11,780 bases of DNA from an uncultured Candidatus Saccharibacteria bacterium (GCA_946480535.1 CAMLKA010000031.1:1-11780); one strand, 5' to 3'. Shown: positions 1 through 5,840, counted from the first letter of the stretch. The notes: generated from the sequence alone by a model not told the origin. Numbers and translations: made by a program.

Positions 1-836
1 ACTACCGCCGTGGCGGCCGCGTAAAACTTTGTATTGATAAGAATGGAAATGTCTTCAATGCCCCAGGGCGTCCAAGTATTGATGCCCTTTCTTGGCTCTT
101 GCACTCGTTAGTGGTGAGTCACTACTCACTGAACAGTGAAGAACGCGAGTTCCTCAGTGAAGAGCTTGGTCGTTACGTGAATAGCTTCTTGACAGAAACA
201 GGTGACATTAAAAAGGGTGTGAAATACGCTGAGATGCGCGACGCCGTGTACTACGAGCGAAGTGCCTACGCCATTGCGTTGGTCGGCCGACTTGCGCAGT
301 GTGCCGACATTCTTCAACTCGAGAATTTTCCCTTCGCCCCGTCAGTGTACAGCGATATTCTTATCAAAGAATACTGGAACGGGAAATTCTTCCGCGCCGA
401 CCGCACCAGCACGAACTTTAGCGCTGATAGTGCACTCATGCCGTTTTTCCTACGCGTCGTTGACGACCAAGATATGGCACACAAAACCCTCGATTACATC
501 GACCAGACAGAGCTGAATCTTCCCTACCCTATGAAGTACGGCGAAAAGCCATCGAAGAAACTTCGCTACCGCTTTGGCATGGGGCCAATCTCAATGCCAA
601 ACTACACCGAAACCTCGCTCTGGACCTGGCACGCCACCTACTACCTTCACCTCCTTCACCGTCATGGGCGTGCGGAATATCAAAAACAATATAAACAATT
701 TAGCGCCCTTATTGAACGGCACCAAACCTACCCAGAGCTCACCAATCCTGATGGCTCGTGGTACTATGCACCGTTTTATCGAGCTGACCCAGGCATGGTA
801 TGGGCGGCATTATTTTTGGAGTTACCAACAAAATGA
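1..836 (+). CDS. Six-hairpin glycosidase-like protein, C-terminal part (5' truncated)
   Basis: The frame is open from the first complete codon (position 3) to a TGA at 834-836, so the gene begins upstream of the window; a TTG at 99 is internal. About 277 residues are visible. They are rich in Trp, Tyr and His and carry helical blocks such as YAEMRDAVYYERSAYAIALV, NFSADSALMPFFLRV and TSLWTWHATYYLHLLHRHGR, ending in DGSWYYAPFYRADPGMVWAA. Repeated amphipathic helices with aromatic and acidic loop residues resemble the (alpha/alpha)6 barrel of glucoamylase, trehalase and debranching-enzyme type glycosidases. This is pattern recognition, and I cannot assign a GH family, substrate or catalytic acids. 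No membrane segment is visible in this part. It overlaps the next gene by 4 bp (ATGA), so the two are probably translationally coupled. It could instead be a non-catalytic helical-barrel protein. Confidence 0.5.
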   Translation, partial: YRRGGRVKLCIDKNGNVFNAPGRPSIDALSWLLHSLVVSHYSLNSEEREFLSEELGRYVNSFLTETGDIKKGVKYAEMRDAVYYERSAYAIALVGRLAQCADILQLENFPFAPSVYSDILIKEYWNGKFFRADRTSTNFSADSALMPFFLRVVDDQDMAHKTLDYIDQTELNLPYPMKYGEKPSKKLRYRFGMGPISMPNYTETSLWTWHATYYLHLLHRHGRAEYQKQYKQFSALIERHQTYPELTNPDGSWYYAPFYRADPGMVWAALFLELPTK

Positions 837-1336
837 GTCTTATCGTATTAATTGGGCCTTCGGGCGCCGGCAAGAGTACCGCTGCCAATCTTTTAGTGAC
901 GCACTATGGGTTTCGCCTGCAAAAAACTATCACCACCCGACCAAAACGCGACGACCGCGACATCGACCATATTTTCGTTAATGAAGAAACCTTTCAAGAG
1001 ATGGCCGCTCAGAATATGTTCTTTGGCACTATTCATAGCTTCGGACACGATTATGGGCTTCCGAAGTTCGACCACGCGGAACGGACAGTGCTGCTTTTGC
1101 GAGCGGCGGCGGTTAAAGAATTCCGCACTCGTTTTCCAGATGCAATGATTATTGAGATCGACGCTCCCATTGAAATTCTCGTATCACGACTTATCGTTCG
1201 TGACTCGCTCAATCGCGTTGATACCGAATCGCTTGCGCAGGAAATAGCACTTGGACGATCACTTGCTACCGCCACCTTCGACTCTTCAAAGCTGAGCGCC
1301 GAAGACATTGCCCGCTCAATAGCCGACTTAGCATAA
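833..1336 (+). CDS. Guanylate kinase-like P-loop nucleotide kinase
   Basis: This 167-residue protein starts MSLIVLIGPSGAGKST, a Walker A loop at residues 8-16. TTRPKRDDRDIDHIFV follows, matching the TTRxxRxxExDGxDYxFV nucleotide-binding stretch of guanylate kinases, and then HDYGLP, the YGxP turn. Family members transfer phosphate from ATP to GMP; PhnN-type relatives use ribose 1,5-bisphosphate. Here the usual acidic and tryptophan residues before YGxP are replaced (MFFGTI), and the protein is shorter than typical Gmk (about 200 residues), so the substrate is uncertain. I chose ATG 833, not ATG 800, because the protein then begins at the first beta strand, it gives a 4-bp ATGA overlap with the upstream gene, and GGAG at 818-821 is a usable ribosome binding site. 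It is probably the last gene of its operon, since a hairpin follows at 1345-1371. Confidence 0.75.
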   Translation: MSLIVLIGPSGAGKSTAANLLVTHYGFRLQKTITTRPKRDDRDIDHIFVNEETFQEMAAQNMFFGTIHSFGHDYGLPKFDHAERTVLLLRAAAVKEFRTRFPDAMIIEIDAPIEILVSRLIVRDSLNRVDTESLAQEIALGRSLATATFDSSKLSAEDIARSIADLA

Positions 1337-1344
1337 AATGGGAA

Positions 1345-1371
1345 GCCCCGCCAGAAAATACCTAGCGGGGC
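1345..1371. terminator. Hairpin between convergent genes, possible bidirectional terminator
   Basis: A perfect 7-bp stem, GCCCCGC (1345-1351) with GCGGGGC (1365-1371), has a 13-nt loop. It lies 8 bp after the kinase stop on the + strand and 13 bp after the acetyltransferase stop on the - strand. The - strand tail reads TTCCCATTTTA, moderately U-rich; the + strand tail has no U run. It probably works mainly for the acetyltransferase transcript. Confidence 0.5.
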
Positions 1372-1384
1372 GAGAACATGGAAG

Positions 1385-2089
1385 CTACGCGAGCTCCACG
1401 TTCGTGTCAGCCCATCGCATCACCCGCTGCGTCAGCTTACGAGCTGCAGCAGAGGCTTCTGCGGGACGGTCTCCGTGCCACCACTGTGACCAGAAGAGGT
1501 TGATGGGGTTGAGGCACTCGAGGCAATCGAGGTGCATGAAGGCGCCGTCACCGTACGACTCGTTGCGCTCGGTGTACACAAACGTGTAGCCTGAGCGCTC
1601 GAGTGCCTTACGGCTTCCGCCGTTCGCCTGGAGCACCGCCGACTTGATGCGGTGGAGCCCCAGGTGCTGGAAGGCGTACCACGTGCGCGCCTTGTGAGCG
1701 GCGCTGGCGATCCCCTTGCCCCAAAACTCAGGGCGGAAAATCACCGAACCACTTGTCGCCTGACGGATGAGGCCAGAGCTGCCATCCTTATCGATACCCG
1801 TCAGCGCCGAGTTTCCGATAAGGGTGCGTGTCAGCTCGTCGCCCTCGCCTTGGAGTATCCAGATACCCCACACCAGCGTGTCGCGGGCGGCGCGCGTCTT
1901 CTCGTACCACTCCAGTTCATCCTCGGCAACGGGCGCAATGCCCATACCGAGGTAGCGCGTCACACTGTGGCGCTGAAGCCCACCGCCGTGAACCAAGTCC
2001 ACGAATTGGGGCATCACCTCCTTGGTGAGCGGCGCCAGTTCGACGCGGAACTCACCCACGGTGAATCGCATGATCGGACCAAATGCCAT
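1385..2089 (-). CDS. GNAT-family N-acetyltransferase (RimJ/RimL-like)
   Basis: The protein has 234 residues. The GNAT core is visible: a beta strand GSVIFRPEFWGKGIASAAH, whose WGKGIAS matches the Q/RxxGxG/A acetyl-CoA pyrophosphate loop, then HLGLHRIKSAVLQANGGSRK with the conserved Asn and a helix, then ALERSGYTFVYTERN, as in RimJ/RimL-type (Acetyltransf_3) enzymes. Such proteins move the acetyl group of acetyl-CoA to an amine on a protein N terminus, an antibiotic or a small metabolite; the acceptor cannot be read here. A Trp-rich tail of about 40 residues (INLFWSQWWHGDR) extends past the domain. ATG 2087-2089 is favoured by AAGGAG at 2098-2103, 8 nt away. One counted line of the gene is 62% GC against 47% for a line of dnaK, which suggests recent transfer. 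A long structured leader with an attenuator precedes it, so expression is probably inducible. Confidence 0.85.
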   Translation of the reverse strand: MAFGPIMRFTVGEFRVELAPLTKEVMPQFVDLVHGGGLQRHSVTRYLGMGIAPVAEDELEWYEKTRAARDTLVWGIWILQGEGDELTRTLIGNSALTGIDKDGSSGLIRQATSGSVIFRPEFWGKGIASAAHKARTWYAFQHLGLHRIKSAVLQANGGSRKALERSGYTFVYTERNESYGDGAFMHLDCLECLNPINLFWSQWWHGDRPAEASAAARKLTQRVMRWADTNVELA

Positions 2090-2110
2090 CGTTCCCTCTC
2101 CTTTCTCCCG

Positions 2111-2123
2111 CCGGACCGTCCGG
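2111..2123. promoter_or_regulatory. 13-bp palindrome just upstream of the acetyltransferase RBS
   Basis: CCGGAC-C-GTCCGG is a perfect 6+6 palindrome around one central base, 7 bp upstream of the AAGGAG ribosome binding site. In RNA a 1-nt loop would not close fully, so a protein operator is as likely as a hairpin. The role is inference. Confidence 0.35.
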
Positions 2124-2126
2124 ACT

Positions 2127-2164
2127 GGGCTATAGGTCTCGTATTTTCGAGACCAGATCTGCCC
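2127..2164 (-). promoter_or_regulatory. Two-tier hairpin in the acetyltransferase 5' leader
   Basis: The inner stem pairs GGTCTCG (2135-2141) with CGAGACC (2148-2154) around a 6-nt loop. An outer 4-bp stem pairs GGGC (2127-2130) with GCCC (2161-2164) across a 4/6-nt internal loop. No U tract follows, so it is not a terminator. The 8-bp palindrome CAGATCTG (2154-2161) overlaps its edge. It lies between the attenuator terminator and the start codon and may affect mRNA stability, translation or protein binding. Confidence 0.4.
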
Positions 2165-2190
2165 CCAATGAATCGGTGATGTATCTTTTG

Positions 2191-2219
2191 TAAGGAAAAA
2201 CCTCCGAGATTGGAGGCTT
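2191..2219 (-). terminator. Intrinsic terminator inside the acetyltransferase leader (attenuator)
   Basis: On the minus strand AAGCCTCC (2212-2219) pairs with GGAGGTTT (2198-2205), an 8-bp stem with one G-U pair and the 6-nt loop AATCTC, followed by a U-rich run (UUUUUCCUU, counting the last stem bases). It lies about 100 nt before the acetyltransferase start and downstream of its promoter, so it would stop transcription before the gene. Its 5' arm is shared with a competing stem at 2215-2260. Confidence 0.7.
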
Positions 2220-2260
2220 ATCTTGTATCAAAATGGTAGATGAGAGATTACAGATAAGCC
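2215..2260 (-). promoter_or_regulatory. Antiterminator stem competing with the leader terminator
   Basis: In the minus-strand RNA GGCUUAUCU (2252-2260) is perfectly complementary over 9 bp to AGAUAAGCC (2215-2223), with a 28-nt loop. Bases 2215-2219 also belong to the terminator's 5' arm, so the two structures exclude each other. The 5' arm of this stem abuts the 3' strand of the upstream stem-loop (they share base 2260) and contains the last codons of the 31-codon ORF. This is the standard geometry of a transcription attenuator. Confidence 0.65.
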
Positions 2261-2343
2261 ATATCAGTGCGAATGCCAGCAACGCGTCCTTTTTTGAGGA
2301 CGGTAGCATTCATGTGGAACTGATATGCATTTAACCTGTTCAT
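2248..2343 (-). CDS. Candidate 31-aa leader peptide, possibly leaderless
   Basis: An ATG at 2341-2343 opens a 31-codon frame ending TAA at 2248-2250. It starts MNRLNAYQFH and ends GIRTDMAYL, with a basic middle (LKKGR). No Shine-Dalgarno is present, but the predicted -10 box (2350-2355) ends six bases before the A of ATG, so transcription would start at or next to the start codon. The frame covers the whole three-stem element, and its stop lies 2 nt after the 5' arm of the antiterminator, so a ribosome reaching the stop would block that arm. Both the position and the promoter spacing fit a regulatory leader peptide. Coding is unproven, and the ORF may be incidental to an RNA structure. I know no homologue. 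Confidence 0.35.
   Translation of the reverse strand: MNRLNAYQFHMNATVLKKGRVAGIRTDMAYL
2260..2327 (-). ncRNA. Nested three-stem RNA element in the acetyltransferase leader, unknown class
   Basis: Three coaxial perfect stems are visible. P1 pairs CAUAUCAGU (2319-2327) with ACUGAUAUG (2260-2268), 9 bp. P2 pairs GAAUGC (2306-2311) with GCAUUC (2271-2276), 6 bp. P3 pairs CGUCCU (2297-2302) with AGGACG (2285-2290), 6 bp, with an A-rich 6-nt loop. They are separated by asymmetric internal loops (7/2 nt between P1 and P2, 3/8 nt between P2 and P3), the kind of purine- and pyrimidine-mixed bulges found in aptamers. I do not recognise a known riboswitch consensus in it. It is followed at once by an antiterminator and terminator pair, so it is a candidate sensor domain. 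Alternatively it is only secondary structure inside a translated leader ORF. Confidence 0.55.
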
Positions 2344-2349
2344 AAGCTA

Positions 2350-2378
2350 AAAATAATATAATTCTCTGCTTATGTCAA
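2350..2378 (-). promoter_or_regulatory. Promoter for the acetyltransferase leader transcript
   Basis: On the minus strand TTGACA (2373-2378), a perfect -35 box, is separated by 17 bp from TATTTT (2350-2355), a 4/6 match to the -10 consensus. Predicted transcription start is at about 2343, giving a leader of about 250 nt before the acetyltransferase. Confidence 0.6.
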
Positions 2379-2384
2379 CAATAA

Positions 2385-2415
2385 AAAATAACCGGCACAG
2401 TTGGCCGGTTATTTT
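2385..2415. terminator. Rho-independent terminator after dnaK
   Basis: A 12-bp perfect stem (2385-2396 with 2404-2415) with core AACCGGC/GCCGGTT and a 7-nt loop starts 15 bp past the dnaK stop. A and T runs flank both sides, so it can act in both directions. It separates dnaK from the acetyltransferase promoter. Confidence 0.9.
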
Positions 2416-2429
2416 GTATAGAGAGGAAA

Positions 2430-4325
2430 CTACTTCTTCTCGTCGACGACTTCACCCTCGACAGGTTCGTCAGACTTCTTGTCTGCTTCACCGTCTTCGG
2501 CTGGAGCTTCTGCCTTGGCAGCTTCTTCATAAAGCTTTGCGCCAATTGGCATAATTGCGTCGTTGAGCGCCTTCAAGGCTGCTTCGAGCTCATCCTTGTC
2601 GGTTGCGTCCTTGTGCTTTTTCGCCTCTTCAACGGCGTCAGCTATCTTCTTCTTGTCATCGTCAGAAATCTTGTCCTTGAACTCATCTTGGTCAGGCATT
2701 TTTTCTGCTTGGTAGATGGCGTTTTCAAGTTGGTTGCGAGCATCGACTGCTTCACGCTTCTTCTTGTCCTCTTCGGCGTGTTCTTCGGCTTCTTTCGCAG
2801 CCTTTTCGATGTCTTCCTTGTTCAAGTTACCACTACCCTGAATGGTAATAGATTGCTCCTTACCAGTACCCTTGTCTTTTGCGGTAACATTCAAAATACC
2901 GTTAGCGTCGAGGTTAAAGGTAACTTCAATTTGTGGAACACCGCGAGGTGCCGGCGCGATGCCATCGAGTACGAAACGACCAAGCGACTTGTTGTCAGCA
3001 GCCATTTCACGCTCACCTTGAAGGACGTGGATTTCAACTTGTGGCTGGTTGTCGGCTGCAGTGGAGAATGTCTCAGACTTGCTTGTAGGAATAGTCGTGT
3101 TACGCTCAATCAGCTTGGTTGAAACACTACCCATGGTCTCGATACCGAGGCTGAGTGGGGTTACATCGAGAAGAAGTACATCTTTCACGTCACCCGCAAG
3201 CACACCACCTTGAATTGCAGCACCAATCGCTACAACTTCGTCAGGGTTTACGCCCTTAAGCGGTTCTTTACCAAAGATATTCTTTACCTTTTCAACAACT
3301 GCAGGCATACGGGTCATACCACCAACGAGGACTACCTCGTTAATGTCGCTGGCCTTGAGATCAGCATCCTTAAGCGCCTTCTCTACAGGTTCAGCAAGAC
3401 GGTCAATGAGGTCTTTTACAAGTTCTTCGAGCTTCGCACGAGTCAGCTTTGTTTCAAAGTGCTTAGGACCTTCAGCGTCAGCAGTAAGGAATGGAAGGTT
3501 CACTTCGTATTCGTTAGTAGTTGAAAGTTCTTTCTTTGCCTTTTCAGCTTCATCCTTCAGACGTTGCATTGCTGCATTGTCGCCCTTAAGGTCGATACCG
3601 CTTTCTTTCTTAAACTCTTCAAGGAAGTAGTTAACGATACGGTTGTCGAAGTCTTCACCACCAAGGTGGGTATCACCATTGGTACTCTTTACTTCAAAGA
3701 CACCGTCACCAAGTTCAAGGACGGAAACGTCGAATGTACCACCACCAAGGTCGAAGACCGCAATCTTTTCGTCCTTCTTGCTTTCAAGGCCGTACGCGAG
3801 TGCCGCAGCGGTCGGTTCGTTAATAATACGTTTTACTTCAAGACCGGCAATCTTACCAGCGTCTTTAGTAGCCTGGCGTTGTGAGTCATCGAAGTACGCA
3901 GGAACTGTAATAACAGCTTCGGTGACTTTTTCACCAAGAAAGGCTTCCGCATCCGCTTTGAGTTTTGAAAGGATCATTGCAGAAACTTCTTCTGGTGTGT
4001 AATCCTTGTCGCCCATCTTTACCGCAACACCATCGCCCTTTTTGACGATTTCGTACGGCATGATGTCGTGGTCTTTTTGGACTTCTTTGTCGCTAAACTT
4101 ACGACCGATTAAACGCTTTACACCGTAAATGGTGTTCTTTGCATTCGTTACGCGTTGACGTTGTGCAACTTGACCAACCAAACGCTCGCCAGACTTATTA
4201 ATAGCGACGACACTTGGAGTAGTGCGGTTACCTTCAGCATTCGCAATTACCTCAGGCTTACCAGCAACCATATAGGCCATAGCACTGTTAGTGGTACCGA
4301 GGTCGATTCCGATGATTTTACCCAT
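2430..4325 (-). CDS. dnaK: Chaperone protein DnaK (Hsp70)
   Basis: The 631-residue product matches the usual DnaK length of about 610-640. The nucleotide-binding domain begins [14 protein letters not shown] (phosphate loop 1), continues with [12 protein letters not shown] (about 169-180), [18 protein letters not shown] (about 191-208) and [12 protein letters not shown] (about 332-343). The linker [17 protein letters not shown] (about 383-399) leads to the substrate-binding domain, a helical lid and an acidic tail ending EGEVVDEKK. DnaK binds exposed hydrophobic stretches of unfolded proteins in an ATP cycle driven by DnaJ and GrpE. GrpE is encoded nearby; no dnaJ follows, since a terminator ends the transcript. 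The start has AGGAG at 4334-4338, 8 nt away. A CIRCE operator and a strong promoter lie upstream, so HrcA should repress it. Identity is certain. Confidence 0.99.
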   Translation of the reverse strand: MGKIIGIDLGTTNSAMAYMVAGKPEVIANAEGNRTTPSVVAINKSGERLVGQVAQRQRVTNAKNTIYGVKRLIGRKFSDKEVQKDHDIMPYEIVKKGDGVAVKMGDKDYTPEEVSAMILSKLKADAEAFLGEKVTEAVITVPAYFDDSQRQATKDAGKIAGLEVKRIINEPTAAALAYGLESKKDEKIAVFDLGGGTFDVSVLELGDGVFEVKSTNGDTHLGGEDFDNRIVNYFLEEFKKESGIDLKGDNAAMQRLKDEAEKAKKELSTTNEYEVNLPFLTADAEGPKHFETKLTRAKLEELVKDLIDRLAEPVEKALKDADLKASDINEVVLVGGMTRMPAVVEKVKNIFGKEPLKGVNPDEVVAIGAAIQGGVLAGDVKDVLLLDVTPLSLGIETMGSVSTKLIERNTTIPTSKSETFSTAADNQPQVEIHVLQGEREMAADNKSLGRFVLDGIAPAPRGVPQIEVTFNLDANGILNVTAKDKGTGKEQSITIQGSGNLNKEDIEKAAKEAEEHAEEDKKKREAVDARNQLENAIYQAEKMPDQDEFKDKISDDDKKKIADAVEEAKKHKDATDKDELEAALKALNDAIMPIGAKLYEEAAKAEAPAEDGEADKKSDEPVEGEVVDEKK

Positions 4326-4372
4326 AAAATACTCTCCTATTTAAAGATTTAACAAAATTGTTTACTACATTT

Positions 4373-4402
4373 ATTTTAGCACTCTCGGGCAGAGATTGCC
4401 AA
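4373..4402 (-). promoter_or_regulatory. Possible second dnaK promoter with a CIRCE half-site
   Basis: TTGGCA (4397-4402) and TAAAAT (4373-4378) are 18 bp apart on the minus strand. The + strand carries TTAGCACTC at 4376-4384, identical to one arm of the CIRCE upstream, but the matching second arm is degenerate. In the dnaK 5' UTR this area can also fold weakly (AGUACU with AGUGCU). It may be a remnant operator or a weak second promoter. Confidence 0.35.
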
Positions 4403-4410
4403 GTACTCTT

Positions 4411-4440
4411 AGTATAAATAAATTAGCACTCTCATGTCAA
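4411..4440 (-). promoter_or_regulatory. dnaK promoter
   Basis: TTGACA (4435-4440) and TATACT (4411-4416) are 18 bp apart on the minus strand. The -35 box lies inside the CIRCE spacer, so bound HrcA would exclude RNA polymerase. Predicted start is near 4404, leaving an untranslated leader of about 80 nt. Confidence 0.85.
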
Positions 4441-4449
4441 GAGTGCTAA
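4423..4449. promoter_or_regulatory. CIRCE operator upstream of dnaK
   Basis: TTAGCACTC, a 9-bp spacer and GAGTGCTAA form a perfect 27-bp CIRCE inverted repeat, the known binding site of the HrcA heat-shock repressor, which is encoded in this window. Confidence 0.97.
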
Positions 4450-4468
4450 TATTTTTCTCTCTGCTTTC

Positions 4469-5074
4469 TTAAATTTTTCGGAACGCTACGGTAATCCAGC
4501 GAGTTTCACCTCTGTTTTGGTAGTCAGTATAGGCACGCTCAAATGCACCATTCGCAACAGCTTCGAGTGTTGAAAGGTCATAATAATAAAATTGTCGACG
4601 GCCCCATTGATCATCGGTAACCTCGCTTTTATATGCGTCTGCATATTTTAAGGAGAGGTAAAATACACCACCTGGTCGCAGTGCCTCAGCAACACGCTGA
4701 AACACGCCTGCTATGTCCTCTTTATCTACATGCAGTAGAGAGGCAGAGGCATACACAACATCAAGGTTCTCAGGATACGTGTACTCTTGAGCCGTCGTCA
4801 GCTCGAATACCGCTTCTGGAACATTGGTGCGCGCGATTTCAATCAACCCCTCGCTTGGTTCAACTCCGCGATACCATGCCGCGTGCTTAATAATTTCCGC
4901 AGCATCTCGTCCATCGCCAGAGCCAAGCTCCAGTACGCGCGCGTCTTTGGTGACCCCGGACAGCTCAAGCGCACGCGCGATGTCGTCGACCCTTACATCA
5001 ATACTTTGAAATTTTTCAGATATCTTTTTGGCATTTTGGTTATAGGCGTCGATGGTAAAGTTAGTACTCGTCAT
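4469..5074 (-). CDS. Class I SAM-dependent methyltransferase
   Basis: The 201-residue protein has the Rossmann methyltransferase motifs in order: motif I VLELGSGDGRD (about 47-57, SAM-binding glycine loop), GVEPSEGLIEIAR (about 69-81, acidic residue for the SAM ribose), DVVYASASLLHV (about 103-114) and ALRPGGVFYLSLK (about 132-144). It resembles small-molecule methyltransferases of the Methyltransf_11/25 type; no substrate can be inferred. It lies between the grpE terminator and the dnaK promoter, so it is probably transcribed alone. There is no Shine-Dalgarno before ATG 5072-5074, but TACACT lies exactly six bases upstream, suggesting leaderless translation. Its stop is 20 bp from the dnaK CIRCE and no terminator is visible between them, so some transcripts could read into dnaK. 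Confidence 0.88.
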   Translation of the reverse strand: MTSTNFTIDAYNQNAKKISEKFQSIDVRVDDIARALELSGVTKDARVLELGSGDGRDAAEIIKHAAWYRGVEPSEGLIEIARTNVPEAVFELTTAQEYTYPENLDVVYASASLLHVDKEDIAGVFQRVAEALRPGGVFYLSLKYADAYKSEVTDDQWGRRQFYYYDLSTLEAVANGAFERAYTDYQNRGETRWITVAFRKI

Positions 5075-5080
5075 AGAAAG

Positions 5081-5108
5081 AGTGTACCACCATCCACGGG
5101 CATATAAA
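5081..5108 (-). promoter_or_regulatory. Candidate leaderless promoter of the methyltransferase gene
   Basis: TACACT (5081-5086) ends six bases before the ATG. A weak -35 candidate TTTATA (5103-5108) lies 16 bp further upstream, in the U tract of the grpE terminator. The -10 box and its spacing match those of hrcA and the kinase gene at 6628. Confidence 0.45.
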
Positions 5109-5133
5109 AAATACCGCTTTACCGCGGTATTTT
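5108..5133 (-). terminator. Rho-independent terminator of the hrcA-grpE operon
   Basis: AAAATACCGC and GCGGTATTTT form a 10-bp stem (5108-5117 with 5124-5133) with a 6-nt loop, 11 bp after the grpE stop. The minus-strand tail continues TTATATG, so the run of U is good. Confidence 0.88.
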
Positions 5134-5144
5134 CTTATCATTAC

Positions 5145-5624
5145 CTATTGCCTGGTTACTTTCACCATGGCGTGACGAATCACATGACCATTCAATGTAT
5201 AGCCACCCTGAAGCTCTTCAGCCACAACCTCTTTTTCACCGGTTGCATCTTCATCGAACTGAATTGCTTCATGAAGCTCTGGGTTGAATTCGGTACCTGG
5301 TTTTGCGTCAATACGCGCAAGGTTCAAACTCTCAAGTGATTTCTCGAGATTCTTTACCAGGCTACCGACACCTTGCACCCATTTGTTGTCCTTCAGGTCT
5401 TCGGGTGTGTACGCCACTGCACGCTCAATGTTATCAATTACCGGAAGGAGCTTCATAATTGCACTCGCCTGGCCTGCTTCACGAGCGGCAGCTTTCTCGG
5501 CATCGACGCGCTTGCGGTAGTTTTCAAAGTCGGCGCGAGTACGCTGCAAATCAAGGGTCAACTCGCCAAGTTGTTGCTCAAATTCATTCGTAACTTCATC
5601 GGGTGTGGGGGTATTCTTTGGCAT
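5145..5624 (-). CDS. grpE: Nucleotide exchange factor GrpE
   Basis: The 159-residue protein has the GrpE layout: a charged N-terminal coiled coil with LQRTRADFENYRKRVDAEK (about 28-46), a helix bundle with LLPVIDNIERAV, and the C-terminal beta domain with GTEFNPELHEAI and GGYTLNGHVIRHAMVKV, close to the family's closing motif. GrpE is a dimer that releases ADP from DnaK. The acidic N-terminal extension of many GrpE proteins is nearly absent, so it is on the short side (usual 180-200). The start at 5622-5624 has AGAGGA upstream, overlapping the end of the preceding small gene. It is the last gene of an operon under HrcA control. Confidence 0.97.
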   Translation of the reverse strand: MPKNTPTPDEVTNEFEQQLGELTLDLQRTRADFENYRKRVDAEKAAAREAGQASAIMKLLPVIDNIERAVAYTPEDLKDNKWVQGVGSLVKNLEKSLESLNLARIDAKPGTEFNPELHEAIQFDEDATGEKEVVAEELQGGYTLNGHVIRHAMVKVTRQ

Positions 5625-5627
5625 GTA

Positions 5628-5837
5628 TTATCCTCTCTTTGCTTTCAATTTTTTACTACTTACATTGTTCTTTAATCGTTTTTCTCGGTCTTGCCACCAC
5701 TCTTTTTTCTCAAAAGGCGATAGCCCTCCATACCAGACCGCTTGAGTGACAATCCATAGCACGGCCGCGATACAGGCAACTCCCATAACCGCCCAGAATG
5801 GCCAGTCGCTCATTAACTGTCCAAGCCACTCGGCCAT
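5628..5837 (-). CDS. Small single-pass membrane protein of unknown function
   Basis: This 69-residue protein has one hydrophobic segment at about 13-36 (PFWAVMGVACIAAVLWIVTQ) and a Lys/Arg-rich C-terminal tail (KKEWWQDREKR and KKLKAKRG). By the positive-inside rule the tail should be cytoplasmic. It starts 3 bp after the hrcA stop and ends 3 bp before grpE, so it is a true operon member. GAGGAG within the end of hrcA can serve as its ribosome binding site, with a spacer of about 12 nt. It would share CIRCE control, which suggests a role in the heat-shock response or envelope stress, but this is inference from context. I recognise no family. Confidence 0.75.
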   Translation of the reverse strand: MAEWLGQLMSDWPFWAVMGVACIAAVLWIVTQAVWYGGLSPFEKKEWWQDREKRLKNNVSSKKLKAKRG

Positions 5838-5840
5838 AGA

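Noticed and set aside
834..836. TGA recoded as glycine (code 25), as in some Patescibacteria
   Set aside because: The frame ends naturally there with an ATGA overlap to the next gene, and no in-frame TGA occurs in the other genes.
2135..2160. Paired BsaI-like GGTCTC/GAGACC and a BglII site, as if from a cloning vector
   Set aside because: They are explained by a palindromic hairpin in a natural leader; no vector sequence is visible.
1652..2179. 175-codon + strand open frame opposite the acetyltransferase
   Set aside because: It is the antisense of a clear GNAT domain in GC-rich DNA, which leaves long chance frames; the protein is low-complexity Arg/Pro-rich and no ribosome binding site is seen.
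2260..2327. Integron attC site, since an imperfect palindrome lies beside a possibly acquired gene
   Set aside because: The required RYYYAAC and GTTRRRY core boxes are not found at its ends, and the element sits upstream, not downstream, of the acetyltransferase.
2191..2343. T-box or another familiar riboswitch (TPP, FMN, SAM, c-di-GMP, glycine)
   Set aside because: No T-box AGGGTGG-type sequence or other consensus core that I recognise is present; Rfam search would settle it.
2613..3122. 169-codon + strand open frame opposite dnaK
   Set aside because: It mirrors conserved DnaK codons and has a Phe/Leu/Val-rich antisense composition; not a gene.
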